Assembly: GCA_004802705.1 (NCBI GenBank) | Contig: SGPL01000078.1 | Location: 21,172 to 85,171 of the forward strand | Origin: Bondarzewia mesenterica | Taxonomy: Eukaryota; Basidiomycota; Agaricomycetes; Russulales; Bondarzewiaceae | Reading direction: 5' to 3' | Length of the DNA: 64,000 nucleotides | Shown: positions 33,684 through 46,324 of the stretch, piece after piece | How the letters are laid out: the number at the start of each line of letters is the position of its first letter | How positions within the stretch are numbered: position 1 is the first letter of the stretch | The notes under the pieces: generated by a model | Database searches by the model: none | The model's input: the letters and a program-made list of their open reading frames with translations, nothing else | What the model was told of the DNA's origin: nothing | Program-made: the position numbers and the translations under genes

Positions 33684-35245
33684 TCAATGTCTGTTCTGAA
33701 CGTGCTGCTTGCAGTCATCGGCGCGTGTGAATGAGTTCGTACAGTGAGGGCACGGGTACAGGTACGTCGGGTTGTGTGCCTTCACAGTCCGCAGATGCCG
33801 CTGGAGATCTGCATGTCTCATGAAAGAGGACTTGCACTGGGCGCAGTAGTAGGACGGCGACTGGTCGTCAGTCTCCGCTGCTCCTTCATCCGATGCTGCT
33901 AATGGGGTCACGGCGGTGTGCGTTCCTTTTGGTGACGAAGTTGCTCGTCCTTCGACTAGCGGCACTGCAGCCTGAGGTACCTCTTTTGCTGCTAGGAATG
34001 CTTCCTGGTCGTGGTCGTCCTCTGATGTAATGTCGATAGTTTGAAGGGCCAGTTCTTCCGCTGATGAATGGGCAGAATGCTGGCCTTTTTTATCCTCCTT
34101 GATAACCCCCTGTTTTTTCGCTGGCAGTCGGATGGTCCTCAGTTCGTCGTTACTATCAATATCTTCTCTCGACCTCTTGAGACGATTTTCCCCATTCTCG
34201 ATTGACAAGAAAGCACCATTGGCGGAAGTGGAAGCCCCAGCGGGTGTATCTGAAGCTGGTGCGAGTTGGGAATACCAGGAGGTAGGTGATAAAATAGCTG
34301 CGCGGAGTAAATATATGGCTCATAGAATGCCGCAACAGGAGGGAGCGGCTGGTTGAAGAACGCGACGGGGTAGTTCCAATGACACAACTGCGGAGGAAGG
34401 TAGGTCTGGTTGGCAGTGATGGGAGAAAGCAGCTGGTGAAATTGTGCCAGCGCGGGAGGATGCGGTTGATACGCGGGCATGAAGTGCGGCTGCACACAAT
34501 TGGATGGGTGCTGGTGGATGAGGGAAGGAGGATACGTGTCGTATTGTTGGGGGTTGTGGAATAGATGAGGATGATGCGTGTAATGGAGGGGTTGGGCAGT
34601 AGGCTGCGACTCGCGGAACCTGGACGCAGCGGGATGCAACGTTCTGTGCAAGGGCATGGTCGCGGCAGGCGGGAAAATATCCCTGATCACCCTGGAAGGC
34701 AAGGCGTTGACGACGAGCCCTCCCTGAAAGCTCCGACTAGAGGATATCGCTGGCGTAGGATGAACACCTTCATGGTAAAGTATCCCAGAAGACGACGTGA
34801 CATCGACAGGGTCGTCTGCCTCCCAGTCCTGCGAAAGAGAAGAGGTGAGCCATGTGGTATATTTTCTCAGTAAATGGAGTACAATACAGGCGTCGAGGTC
34901 TGCGCAACCGTACAGAAGTCTTGCGGCTGGAGGTCCTTGTTTCGTGAATTGGCATCCCCAGGTTGAAATTCTGCCGAAGGCGTTAGGTGAGTAATGTGGG
35001 ACATCATCCACGGAGAAAGGTGCCTACAAGTGGGATTGTCCGCGAGACCGCACCGAAGTTATCGGGATGATCGTAGTTGTCAGCGGGCGTGGTGCCTTTT
35101 GTCTCGGGTTTTACTCCGAATGGTGTGCTTGAGCTCTGCGAAAGGTCACAGGCGAGTGGCGTCGTTCTCGTTTGCGAAAAATGAAAAACATACTTACGGA
35201 AGCGGTTTGCGAAATGGCATTGAAGTAGTTGAATGGCATGGACAT
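33684..35245 (-). CDS. C2H2 zinc-finger protein, Pro/His-rich (paralogue A of divergent pair)
   Basis: Starts MSMPFNYFNAISQTAS (exon 35245-35198). The next exons encode SSTPFGVKPETKGTTPADN and DANSRNKDLQPQDFC, then a long Pro/His/Gln-rich exon (YHLPP, PPSLIHQHPS) and an acidic linker. Two C-terminal C2H2 fingers follow: YYCAQCKSSFMRHADLQRH and YPCPHCTNSFTRADDCKQH, ending NRH-stop at 33684. It is a probable DNA-binding regulator. N-terminal and finger sequences parallel the gene at 37192. I could not place a normal-length intron joining the Pro/His-rich frame to the finger frame around 34240-34330. The only phase-correct donor/acceptor gives an intron of about 26 nt, so this spot may hold an assembly indel or a frameshift. 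Confidence 0.7.
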
Positions 35246-37191
35246 CTTAAATGAGGGTTAAAAGCGAGGAGTTGGAACGGGGTTGGGCTTTGGATCTGGG
35301 TGGGTGGTTGTCTATTTTGATGTTGCTGGAATTTGTACCAATGAACCCTTTCAGATCAAATCTCCAAGGATGTGTTCATGAACACTGACTTCCTGTATAG
35401 TCCTAATTCCGATGGCGATGTTTCGTAACCCTCCTTGCCATAATGCGCTCGGACCATGCTGCAGTCGTATTCTCTTGGCCCTTGAAGATGGTAAATTTCC
35501 TTCATATGAGCTCGGACCTGATGTTGAGATCCTTCTGTAGCTTTTGAATTGGAATTTCTGCCTGAACCCTTGACGAAGTAGGCCCAAATTATTCCATGCG
35601 TGGTGAGTCTGATTTGGACTTCTGGTGCAGTTGTAGCCTAGTCTCTGCTTTTTTTGAACTCAGTCAGTCACTTCATTATGCGTGCAGTGCAGTGCCTGCG
35701 TGATTCTAGATCCTCATTTTCGATCTCGGTCCGATGAGTTGATTGAGCCATCGAGAATGAAAACCTCATTTTCAGGCCGTTCGCTTCTCTCGCCATTGGC
35801 ACTAGCCAATGACCTTGTATTTTATGTGGTAATCACCGATAGCAGCTTTCTTTTTTCCTCATGTTAACGAATCCGACCCACGAGGATATGATACGTCCGT
35901 GATGCCCGTTGATATTTTCCCCGATGACACTAGCACTGCGAGAAGAAATTTGCAGACCTCAGGTATGGCAGCTGTGACTCGGTATGGCAGCTGTGACTCC
36001 AGGCGCGCTATGGGTTTCACTATGCAGGGCGTCTCGTTTACGTCCACCATTCTTCTCAGCCAGTCTCAACCCTAGCCTACTCTACCGCAAAATGAGGCGG
36101 TGGGACGAATTGCACGGCGTAATGAACGAGATGCCTCAATTTCAGTCTCCCACCGGCAGATGAGTAAGTAAGTAAGCAGTAGACTCTTTCTGCTTCAACC
36201 CGCGAGACTCCGGATGTCCGCATCTGACGCCAAATTGGCTCATCGAAGAGATTGAGTATGTATTATTTTAAAAGAAATTAATGAAAACTGGTTGACACAG
36301 GCGTCGTCTCACAAACACACTAGGGCGGGGATATCCAACGGGCGAAAGCAGCCACGTCCACACAGAAATTCAAAACCGAATTTTACCCTGGTGTTGTTCG
36401 AAAGCGTCTGTGCTGCGTCGTATCGTTGAGACCGCAGCCTCCAATCGTCCTAGTACTACGGAACAATTGCACTTCTGCCCCAAAAAACACGTACACTCAT
36501 GTCAGTATGAAAAGACGCTACTGCCATGATGATCACATGAGTGATGCAGACCAGGGTCGGATTCTTGTCTAGATGAGAAGCAGGCCTCCTGCACGTCAAA
36601 TGCATACAGCAGATGGCTCGTTTAATTACCAATCAGGAATCGATCAAGGTACGGGAGAACAAGAAGGTCCGATCATCCAATCGCGTGCGGTTCTCACTTC
36701 TTCAAAGCTCTCATGAAATCACGCATGTCAATTGCAGAACGATTGAAAGTCTAGGGCTCATCTGACAAAATTCAGAATACAGCTACACCATCCAAACGTC
36801 TGAACTGTGAATTCAATGCACATGAATGAGCAAGCCAAAGGCGGACCTCGAACATCATGCAGGCAGGCTTTGGAAGCCGGAGGAAAGAACAAACGCTGGC
36901 AACAGTGCCACAGGCCAGAAGCTCGTCGGCAGTCGTAAAAATCGCAGGCTTGTTCGGGGCATAGAGGCGCAACGAGGACACAATTGAAAATTGATAAGGA
37001 GCGCCATTGTGTGAGCGACATGTGGTCAGAACGTTTTTGTGCAGAAATGAGGACCCATAGAAATTATAGAAATAAATCACACTCGCATTTAAATAATCGA
37101 CCACATCCCCGACGAACTTGCCATTCCCTCACTCATACAGCACCCGTTTTCAGAAAGCGTCCGATCTCACCTCCCCCACCTTCAAGCAATA
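35246..37191. other. Divergent intergenic region between two zinc-finger paralogues
   Basis: About 1.95 kb between two start codons facing apart. Contains an exact tandem duplication of 19 bp (35962-35980 and 35981-35999) and a short GTAAGTAAGTAAG run near 36167. Reading frames on either strand are short. Probably a large shared promoter. Confidence 0.5.
35962..35999. repeat. Exact 19-bp tandem duplication
   Basis: GGTATGGCAGCTGTGACTC is present twice head to tail within the divergent promoter region of the zinc-finger pair. It contains the E-box-like palindrome CAGCTG. Confidence 0.7.
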
Positions 37192-39165
37192 ATGTACACG
37201 CCATTCTACAACATCGACTCTAACTCACGGAGTGCAGTATCAGTAAGTTCCAGCTCTTGTCTTTGGACGTGGCCATGCCACTAACCTCTCGCACTTCGCA
37301 GAACTCGAATATACCTTATGGCCAACGGGCCGAGGCAGGCGTCGCCACCGTTCCTGCGGACACCGTCCACAATCAACCGGACGGCTTCAACGCGACCGCG
37401 AACCAAGTAATCTGCCTTCTGTGTCTACGGAGAAATGACTGTGCCACTCACCTCTTTGGCTTCGCAGGAACATGTCAATCCACGAACAGAGACAAACGAT
37501 ATGGCCTTCGGTACTTGGGGCTGCCTCCGAAAGCCTTGGCTGCAAATCACTATCTCAACGTATTCGACACTGGCTAACGCACTCCAAGAGGTCCCTCCGC
37601 GTGCGCCGTTCTTCAACCAGCCATCGGCATTAAGCAGTCAAGCGACCTCAACATCGTCAGGTTCGAGCAACAAGGGCGATAAACCGGCGCCACCGTCATC
37701 GTCGAAACAGGGCGAAGGGAAGGTCTGCAAAGAGGACATCGGCTACAGGCGACAGCATGCGATTATATCGAGGTGCAGCACGCTTGCCAACGCACTGGGC
37801 GGCGGCGTCGTGCTCGTCGACGCCAATCGCCTGCCCGAGCCGTTATTCCCCACCTCCCCCTCACATTCCCTCAAACAGTTCCCTGCCACTGAACTCTTCG
37901 AGCAGGGACAGGAGCCCTCGCCCTCGCCCTCCCATAACCCTCAGGTCCCACCGCTTGTCCACTCCCCCGCCAAAACCATCCGCGAGTCACAGCCTCATCA
38001 ACTCTTCGATAGGCCACACCGTACTGTGCCCGACCACATGCCCCGCTCTCCCGTCACCACCTCGCACGAGCCGCAAGCATCAGACGGCGTGGCACCCTCA
38101 CCCACCAACAGAGCATGCTCATCGACGAGCGCAACATCTCGACCCATCAATGACAGGGCTAACGGGTTGAAAAGGTCGAGGGCGAGAACCTCCTCCGACG
38201 ATGACCGTGAATATTCCCCACCGCCTGCGAAAAGGCGGCAAGTCATCGCTCCTGCGAAAATTGAAAGGGTCAGTCTTTAGCAACTCTATGTTTCGCGTTG
38301 GACCTTACTCATCACCGATTCACTGCACAATGGTCGCCCAACTTCCTTTGCGCCCTTCTATCAGGCGCCTCGTCTCGCCCCCTTTGTCCCCCAGCCTCTG
38401 CCTCTCCACACTCCCTTCCACCAACCAACCCCTCCTGCCACCTACCTCCGCCAGCCTTGCCCTCCCGCCATGCCATACCACCATGGCCATCTGCGTCCAT
38501 CCTTCCAACATGGGAATGGCGCAGTCGCACACTATCCCCAACTGGGCCCTCCCCCTGGTTCCCATAACCAACACTACTATCCGGGGACCTCGCGCTTGCA
38601 GCCGACGCCTGACTCCAGCCTGGATAACCTAGCTTCCTCGTCGAGCCAGAGCGTGCAGGATCGGTCCGAAGGGTCGAGCGCGGAGACGGAAGGTGAGAGC
38701 GAAGAAGAGGAAGACGGTGCTTACCAGCTCCAAATGGAGGAGTGGGACGTTACCGAGGAGAGCGAAGACGAGGACGAGGGTCAACACTCTGTCCATCAGG
38801 CGGAGGGGTTGGCCCTCAACAAAACCAACTTAGCATCAGAAGAGGCCCACCGCGAGGGAAATCTCGCGGCAGGGCCTCTCACCGACAGTGCTCCGCTGTC
38901 AGGTCAAGGGCCGAGCGCGCAACCGCCCACAGTGTACTGTTGCCCAACCTGTGGTAAGGGCACCTTCAAAACAATCTACAGTGTGAAGCGGCACCAACGC
39001 AGCAGTCCACTCCACAATGTGCCGAAACCGTACCTGTGTCCCGACGTAGAGGACTGTGGAGCGACATTCTCTCGAGCAGATACTCTCAACCAGCACATGC
39101 GGCGGGTACATCCGGGCGGACGCAAACGGCGTGGAGGCAGGCGGGGGCGGGGGACAAGTGGGTGA
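37192..39165 (+). CDS. C2H2 zinc-finger protein, disordered and acidic (paralogue B of divergent pair)
   Basis: Four exons (37192-37242, 37302-37406, 37468-38268, 38365-39165) splice in frame to 585 residues. The start MYTPFYNIDSNSRSAVS and second exon (NSNIPYGQRAEAGVATVPAD) mirror the gene at 35245, including exon sizes. The centre is Ser/Pro-rich with a basic NLS-like [12 protein letters not shown] and PPAKRRQ. A strongly acidic run (GESEEEEDGAY) could be an activation domain. Two C-terminal C2H2 fingers follow: YCCPTCGKGTFKTIYSVKRH and YLCPDVEDCGATFSRADTLNQH, then an Arg/Gly-rich tail. Likely a transcription factor; targets unknown. Confidence 0.8.
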
Positions 39166-40370
39166 GAGGTCAGGTACAGTGGATGAGAGTAGCGACATGG
39201 AAGGATGAAGCAGGGATGGAAGGGGCTGATGCTGGATGGTCAAAGGAGGAGGATCACACACTTTAAAGATACGTGCGCACCTCTTCTATTTCATTTTATT
39301 TTATCAGTGCGGCTCTCGGTGCTCCGCGTATCGTATCGATCCGTCGCATGCCCATCCTTCCCTTCTGTCCCCCTCTCCTCATCTTTTTCCCTTTTGCGTC
39401 TTCTGTAACGGTCGTAACATACACATGCATGGCAGAATGCTCCCACCCTAATACTGTTGTTTCACTCAATGCAGTTTTTTTTGCATCGTGCATCGTTGTC
39501 ACATCTCTGATCCTCTTGACAGTCGAAAGTCGATTTTGAAGCCAAGTACAGTGCGTCCCTCGTGGCCCTGTCAGTTCTATCCTATTCTATCGTGTTTTTC
39601 AGTGATGGATTGGAAGAGCACAAGGCAGGTGACCATCCTGGTAAACTAGTGAAGTTGAAAAAGACGAAAAGAGTGAGCAGGTTCGTGCGTCATCCGAAGC
39701 CGTCGAGCCTCCGCCAGCGCCTCTTCATCAAGTGATACAACTGTATTCGTCTGTTACTTCCTTTGCTCATCGCTACATGTTCCAGCATAAACTTTTCATA
39801 TACGCATACGATTACAGCCGATTGAACATCAGACTGCCTTGACGCGCCAGACCCAGGCTTAACAATACACATATCGTAGCATAACGTATGCAGTGCATAT
39901 CCATGGCGGTCATCAAGTTGGATGGCACGATCATTGCCGTGGATCAAAATACAGACTTAATTGAAACAAAATTAAAAGAAGGTATGTGTTGTCCCGCTCA
40001 TGTCCCATGGCCCGCGATATCTGACCATGGAAACGCGGACGTGCGTCAGCCGAGATTCACAAAAGCTCCGGGTTGCAGGTGATACATTGACCCGACAATT
40101 AATGCTGCCCAAAGGTCTCACCAGAGCCCGGTCATGCAAAGTTTGCTGGATGTGGTCTCTTGGAAGGCGCACTAATATCGACGAGACATCATCGATAATC
40201 GGCATGCTAGGGTTCATATGCATCAGATGAGGCACTAGAGAAAGATCACAGCAGAGCCATTACCATTGGCATGCCCGGATTCTCGTCAAGTCACAACGAC
40301 AGCTTCTGAACCGCGACATTTCCTCTAGAACAGGAGAGCAGCATGCAGATGGTGATGAGCCATCTCACAA
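39166..40370. other. Gene-poor region downstream of the zinc-finger gene
   Basis: About 1.2 kb. T-rich 3' UTR-like sequence to about 39560, then unremarkable sequence. A short minus-strand frame at 39972-40235 lacks motifs. Nothing firm seen. Confidence 0.4.
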
Positions 40371-40701
40371 TCAAAGGTCAATGAGCAGAATACCCTCACC
40401 GCGTAACCCATCCGAGTCAATCTTCCTCGATAATAGATCAGGCTCTGCAGATGGAACTGGTCGCATAGTCCGCTCCAGCACAACCTGATCGATTTCGACC
40501 TCGCCAAGTCGCTGACCTTTGCGTTCTCGTGTCGGCATCACGACGGGTTTAATGCCCTACGTTGAAGAGGTCCTTGATGATCTGCTCCTGTCACTGTTCC
40601 AGCCGTTCTTGACCCCTCTGCAGATCCTGAGCGTCTTGTCGGAGGCCAGTGACCTGCCCCTGCAAGTTGAGGATAGTCTGCAAAATATCAGCGTTTTCCA
40701 T
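40371..40701 (-). pseudogene. Small coiled-coil coding locus with in-frame TGA
   Basis: From ATG at 40701 the frame reads like a short amphipathic coiled coil (MENADILQTILNLQGQVTGL, then DAQDLQRGQERLEQ). It meets TGA at 40593 where a Trp codon (TGG) would continue smoothly into QEQIIKDLFN. A second coding-looking stretch in another frame follows (GQRLGEVEIDQVVLE, TMRPVPSAEPDLLSRK) and ends at 40371 or after one more splice. The pattern fits a small lineage gene broken by one nonsense change, or a sequencing error. The N-terminus resembles the coiled-coil start of URC1 in this window, but only in style. No family recognised. Confidence 0.35.
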
Positions 40702-41011
40702 GGCCGTATGATGTGCGGTATGTGGTGGTTATGGAAGAAGAAAGGATGAGCAAGATAGGACAAAGGGTCCGAGTCGGCAATTCCTGCTCGAGCTTAAGCC
40801 TGTCGACGTTGCACCGGTCCATCCGCATTTGAGGATACTTATTTGCATTCGTTGCAACCATCATGACTGAGCTTGTCGGCGCATGAATCACGAGGTGCCA
40901 GAAAACTTATAACAGATCTATTAACTTCAGGATCCAGTGTCGCAGATGCACCACAGCGACATTAAATAAAGCACCATAAGAGCACTGTGGGGTATTCCAT
41001 GCATGAATGTT
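40702..41011. other. Spacer before the Dicer stop
   Basis: About 310 bp; holds the Dicer 3' UTR. No feature recognised. Confidence 0.4.
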
Positions 41012-44000
41012 TCACTCGCCTTCTCGCTGACCTTCATTTTCTTCATCCTCATCCTCGTCACCGTAGTAATCCCAGTCCATAGCCTCATCCACTTCGTTCG
41101 ACTCCATGATCGCCATTGCCCTTTCCGCCGCCGCAAACCTCACATCCTCCTGGCTGACCCGCCCCCTCCATTCATCCTCCACAGCGACCAGTTCCACCTC
41201 ATTCAGATATATAGTGCACCTTACCACACCCCCGCCCTTCTCGATCTTGAACTCCACCTCCTCATCGTTCTTCGCAGCCCAGACCATCAATCGCGACACA
41301 GGGTGCAACACATCCACGTCTTTCTCCACAATTCTCTCCAACACCTGCAAAATCCCTAGCTTCCTCAGCACGGATCGCACGGCGTCCAGGTTACCCTCGG
41401 CATCGAGGAACACAGCGCCGATCAGGCTCTCCACCATGTCACTCAAGAACTTGGGCGCCTGAAGCGATGTCAGCGCCGACCATGGGTACACCACATCCTC
41501 GGCCAATGCAAGCTCGATGGTATCCCCATACTTCAGCCACCTCGCTGAAGCGACGGACTGATCGTCCAGTAGCCTCGGGCTCGAATGCAGAAGACACTGC
41601 CATAGGTACACCCGTTTCGCCGTCATCTTCAGTTCGACGCCCTTGCGGTCCCGCCACACCGGCATTCCTTCTTCGCGCTCTGTCGACGCCCGTAGACACA
41701 CGAACGCAAGGAAGTGCGCGTTTACCACGGCCGTCTTCCGGAGATGCATGTGGCCAGGGGAGTAGTTCTTTCCAGGCGCATGGTACAGGAAGTCGGTGAC
41801 AATCATGTCGAGCACCGAGTCGCCTAGGAACTCCATGCGCTCGTACGAGATGGTGCCGAGGTCCGCCTGGTAACTGGCGTGCGTGAGGGCTTCTACGAGC
41901 AGTGATTTATGTGTAAAGGTGTAGCCGAGGATCTCTTCAGCCGTGCTGAGATGGGACGGGAAACGCTCGAGGGTGGGGATGCGCGAGCGCATCGAGGCGA
42001 CGCGTTCAGGAATGGGACGCCATGCAAGACCAAGACCGAAGACTTTGGCGCACTCGACACCGAGGGCGAAGCCGCCATGTAGATATGAGGCACCAATGAG
42101 GGACTCTATGACATCCGCAAGTACTTTGGTCGACAGTTCCCGCTTCAGCTTTCGCCTCTCCTTCTCTGTTCTCTTTTTCCTCTTTTCGTCATCCTCTGGC
42201 ACATTCTCTTCCTCCTTCTTATTTCCCTCATCTTCAAATGGATCCTCCTTCATCTCTTCGACAACAGCTGCAGCTGCAACGATATAGTCCGGCTTCCATT
42301 TTTTTGGTGAGAAGCGATCTCTGATGATCCATTTGTATATCTTCTTCCCCACCGCCGCTTTGGCAAGCTGCGCATTAGACACGGCATGGTCTTTGCGTCG
42401 AGCTAGATACCCTTCATGCCACAGAGGGAACTCCGCCAACAGCTGTATACTTACGACATACTTCAACACTGTGTCACCAAGCGTCTCCAATCGCTGATAA
42501 TTGGTGCGCTCCTGCGACACTGGCGCCGTCATTGCAGTCGTCAGCAGTGACAGGGGAACGGAAGTCAAAGGAGTGTCGGCGAAGACTGTGTCACGCATTG
42601 CACAAACCGTGCTCGCCATCGCCAGATACCGAATAATGGACGGCATCCACATGGCCCGCTGCACATCATCCGGCGATATAAGCCCCATGGTCGCGTACCC
42701 GGGCAGCAAAAGCAGAGGCTTTTGACTGGCAGGATCTTCTTTTGCACCTTCGGGGATAGGTAGCAAAAAATTCATCCGCGTGACCAGTGGCCGTGCTACG
42801 ACCAGCGGGTACATGATGTCCAGCCCGTCGCCGTCAGGATCGTACCGAAAAGCGAGCTCCTCTTCTTCCTCACTCGACACCCGCTTGGTCCGCCAGCGTA
42901 CAAAGCGATAGAGCTTACCGTAGCGCTGGTAGTCGCCAAGTACGAACAGGTCCTTGGGATGCCCGAAATGCTTGATAAACCACTCGCTGGGAGCAAAGAA
43001 CCGCTGAGACATCCCATACCGTTCTGGATCTGCTTCGTATGTCGCACGACGCTTGGCCCATATATCGGACAGGGATTGACCTGGGTTATCCACTGAGTCT
43101 TCTAACGGGAGAAAGAGATATGCGAAATCCATTTCATCCCAGACCATGCGCGAGCCAAATAGAGGCCAGAAGAACCGCCTCGTAAATTCTCTAGCCCGTG
43201 CAATAGAACTATCAGTTGGAATGAGAACGTCATCTTCGTGACGCAAATGCACCCGAATAGGATCGCGGTCTCGCTGGTACAAGATTGGCATTTCGTCCGC
43301 CTCGAACGTGCCAATCTTAGTCCGGGTAAAGAGCCTCAAGTGTGGCATGTTGGGGAAAGATATCACTGTCGAATACCAGATCCCCGTTGTCTGTTGTTCG
43401 CCTGCTCCTGGGACGGTAGCAGGCGACCAGGGATCCATCTGGCTCGTGACCCTCGCTGTCCCTTCGCGCTTTTCAACTTCTTTCAACAGATTCTTCACCT
43501 CTTCCTCATTCTCCGGCTCTAGAACGCTGGTCAAAGGCAACAGATGCTCGTTTAGCAAGCCATGGAAGTATAATTCCCGATATGCGAGGAACGCAACATG
43601 TTGTTTCGCGAGCACTTTTGTTGCGTGAATGCAGGGCGTGGTGAACACACGGAACTTGGGGTCGACGAGTTTTGGGAGGGTCACGGTCGCACCGAAGGGA
43701 CCTGAGTATAGTGGAACAGCGCCGCCATATGCATGCCACTCGGCCGGGTAGTCAAGGGGATCAATGTCATAGATGGGGGTATGCTCTCCATGTCCGGAGC
43801 TAGGCAGCACAGAGCAAAAGTGGTTGAGGTGTTCAATAGCCGAGTCGAGAGTCAACAAAGCGCTTCAGATGGGTGGATCGTTAATTGTGTGAACCAGGTA
43901 ATGAAAGAGTCCGAATCGAGCGCACCTCGTAGACTCGACACCGAATTCGAGTCCCTTCACTCGAGGGATATAATCAACCTCATCGATATTCATGAGATGC

Positions 44001-45807
44001 CTTTCCGAATTATAGAGATTTACCATCTCCATCTCCAGTCGCTCCCAATCTCTCACTTGACCCTGATACACCGAATTATCTGAGAACATCAGGATGAACG
44101 TACTCCTCCGTTTCCTCGCGCGTCCCCGACTCTGCGCCCAACTGACCATGTTCGGGGGCGGGTCCCAGCGTACAACATTACAACATGCCTGAATATCCAA
44201 TCCTTCCTCTGCGACCGCCGTAGCAATGATAAGGTCGATATCCCCAGTCTTGAAATCCCTCAATGTTTCCGTCGCAGGCTGTCGCAACAACTCCCGCGTG
44301 ATATCGAGGAAGGAATGGCGCCGAGAGCTCTCCGACATTCCGAGTAAGCAACCTGTCTCAAAAACTTGAGCCGTTCCCGGATAATGGGCGAGCACTTCGG
44401 CCAGCGCGAGAACGGCATCCCGCCTCGTGACGAACACAAGGCCACGGTATTCCTCCCCGAGCGACTCGAATGTTACTTTCTCTGCCAAGAGCGTGTTGAC
44501 GAGTGCGTGTACCTTGGCTGAGCTCCGTGCGCGGACGATCACAGGTTCATAAGATACGGGGATGACCTGTATGCTTGAAAGCGCGTCCATCAGATACTGC
44601 TTCTCCCTATTGCTCCAAACCGACGCATAGTGAGGGAACATCCCGTCGGCTTTCTGAGCCTGCTCGAGCACCCGCTGGATATACCAGTCTGCGGCCCATT
44701 CTCCCAGGTCCATACATATATCTTCCGCCGCACGCAAAAAGTCCTTGAGTCCCCTGTGCGTGTACGAATCTTGCTTGCTGATCGTCTTCGAGAGTTTCTG
44801 ATCCGTACGGTCTCGATCGGGGCCAGGTGGGAGATGCCTCAGCTTTTCACGTAGAGACAAGGCGTAGGGATCGTCTTCAATGTTGAGAGAAGAGACGACG
44901 GATTGGAGAGAGACAAGATTCCGGGATGGCGCGGGACCAATCATGTTGTAAGTCGGCGCAGCATAAATAGTGTGTTTGAATTCTGGGCGATGAACGAAGC
45001 CAGAGAGTTCTTCACGAAAGCGTAAAGGCGCGCGGATTGTACTATCCAGGTTGGCTTCGAGAGTGCTGCAATGTCAAGTTGATTGAAAGGCATAATAGAT
45101 GAAGGATGAAAGGGAGCACTCACCGGAATGCCTTCTCGACGTCACCACCGAAGACTGGACTGGCAGTCAACCCTAGTATCATCGGACGCACGCTGGCCTG
45201 TGCATCATTCGAAAAGTTCCCAGTGCGCGGTGGCAAATCGAAGTAGAACTCTCTCATGATGAGATTGTATGGATGCTTGTCTGCTGTATGATGCGCCTCA
45301 TCAAACACGAGCAAGCTGATATTCCGTCCCATATTGATATATCCATGTCGCAGAGCATTCAAAAGAACGGCATGAGTTGACACGATGACTTTATGCGTCT
45401 CAAGCACGCGCTGCCATAAACGAAGGTCTTTCCATTGATCGGGCTCGTTAGCGCCTGTGATCATGCCTACAGGAAAAGGTAGGTGTCCTTCGATGACTTC
45501 GCGCTGTTGTTCACATAGCGCGACGGTGGGGACGAGGAACCATGAGACCTTGAAGTGGCATTTTAGCGTCGCAATTCCGCATTCGTTGCGAATCAGCATG
45601 AGAGTGACGCACCTTCTTAGATTCCCGCTCAGCTTCCATCTTCATTCTGAGTACTGCGATGTGTGTCTTTCCTGCGCCAGTATCCAGAGCAATGACGAGG
45701 TTCTTGTGCATGCTTTCTTCCAGCATCTCTTGTTGATATCCTCGTGTCTGAGGCATTGAAGGTGGAGAGGGCGACGACGTCGCTGCATCTTCTTTGATCA
45801 TGGGCAT
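41012..45807 (-). CDS. DCL: Dicer-like ribonuclease III
   Basis: Cuts long dsRNA into small RNAs for RNA silencing. The helicase starts at 45807: [12 protein letters not shown], Walker [13 protein letters not shown], Walker B DEAH in [12 protein letters not shown], then LGLTASPV. Helicase C follows ([34 protein letters not shown]). An intron near 43933-43871 leads to the Dicer dimerisation domain ([16 protein letters not shown]). A platform/PAZ-like region follows, then RNase IIIa ([14 protein letters not shown] ... [14 protein letters not shown]) and RNase IIIb ([16 protein letters not shown] ... [15 protein letters not shown]). Catalytic acidic residues are present in both. RNase IIIa carries a highly charged insertion ([16 protein letters not shown]). 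The C-terminus has a short dsRNA-binding-like piece and an acidic end. The protein is full length at about 1,500 residues. Confidence 0.95.
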
Positions 45808-46324
45808 ATACTTCTCTATCTGGGGAAGTGAAAAGTTGTTTTAGTGATGGTACGCAAGTAGGAGTGGAGAGGATAGAGGGCCGCTGGGAAAGAACAAAGG
45901 CCGATACATAAGTGAGACATCTGTGTCCGCAGCCGCGCGCATGGAAGCGCTTGGACCCACAAAAAGCTATGACTGCGCCCGCATCGATAAGTGCTACTAG
46001 AGCCTAGGACGGGGCGCAGGTCCCAGGAGGGCACAGGAGCCTGTGCCGAGACGGCTCCCTATTACTGCAATGGAGACTAGAATACGAATTGAGTCGAACG
46101 CGCCAGTCCTAGAACCCACATATTGTGTTTATGCTTGAAGCTTGAAGCTTTGAAGCTTGAAGGGCCTGGAAGATACCGCGGAAACTCAGGCCGAGTGACG
46201 GTTCGGTTTTGATTGGCCTCGCGTCAAACTCTCCAACTACGGCGAATAAAACAAAAGGCGCATGAAAGCAAAATGGCAGATTGCGGCGAAGACAACAGTC
46301 AGATGCTGAGTTGGGTGGCAATTG
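45808..46324. other. Dicer promoter region
   Basis: About 520 bp between the Dicer start and a miniature element. It includes a run of overlapping GCTTGAA/TTGAAGC units at 46134-46160. An upstream Dicer leader exon is possible (CCCCAG acceptor at about 45825) but not proven. Confidence 0.4.

Noticed and set aside
46134..46160. Overlapping AAGCTTGAAG units
   Set aside because: A short simple repeat in the Dicer upstream region; similar words at 58345 are too short to call a dispersed repeat.
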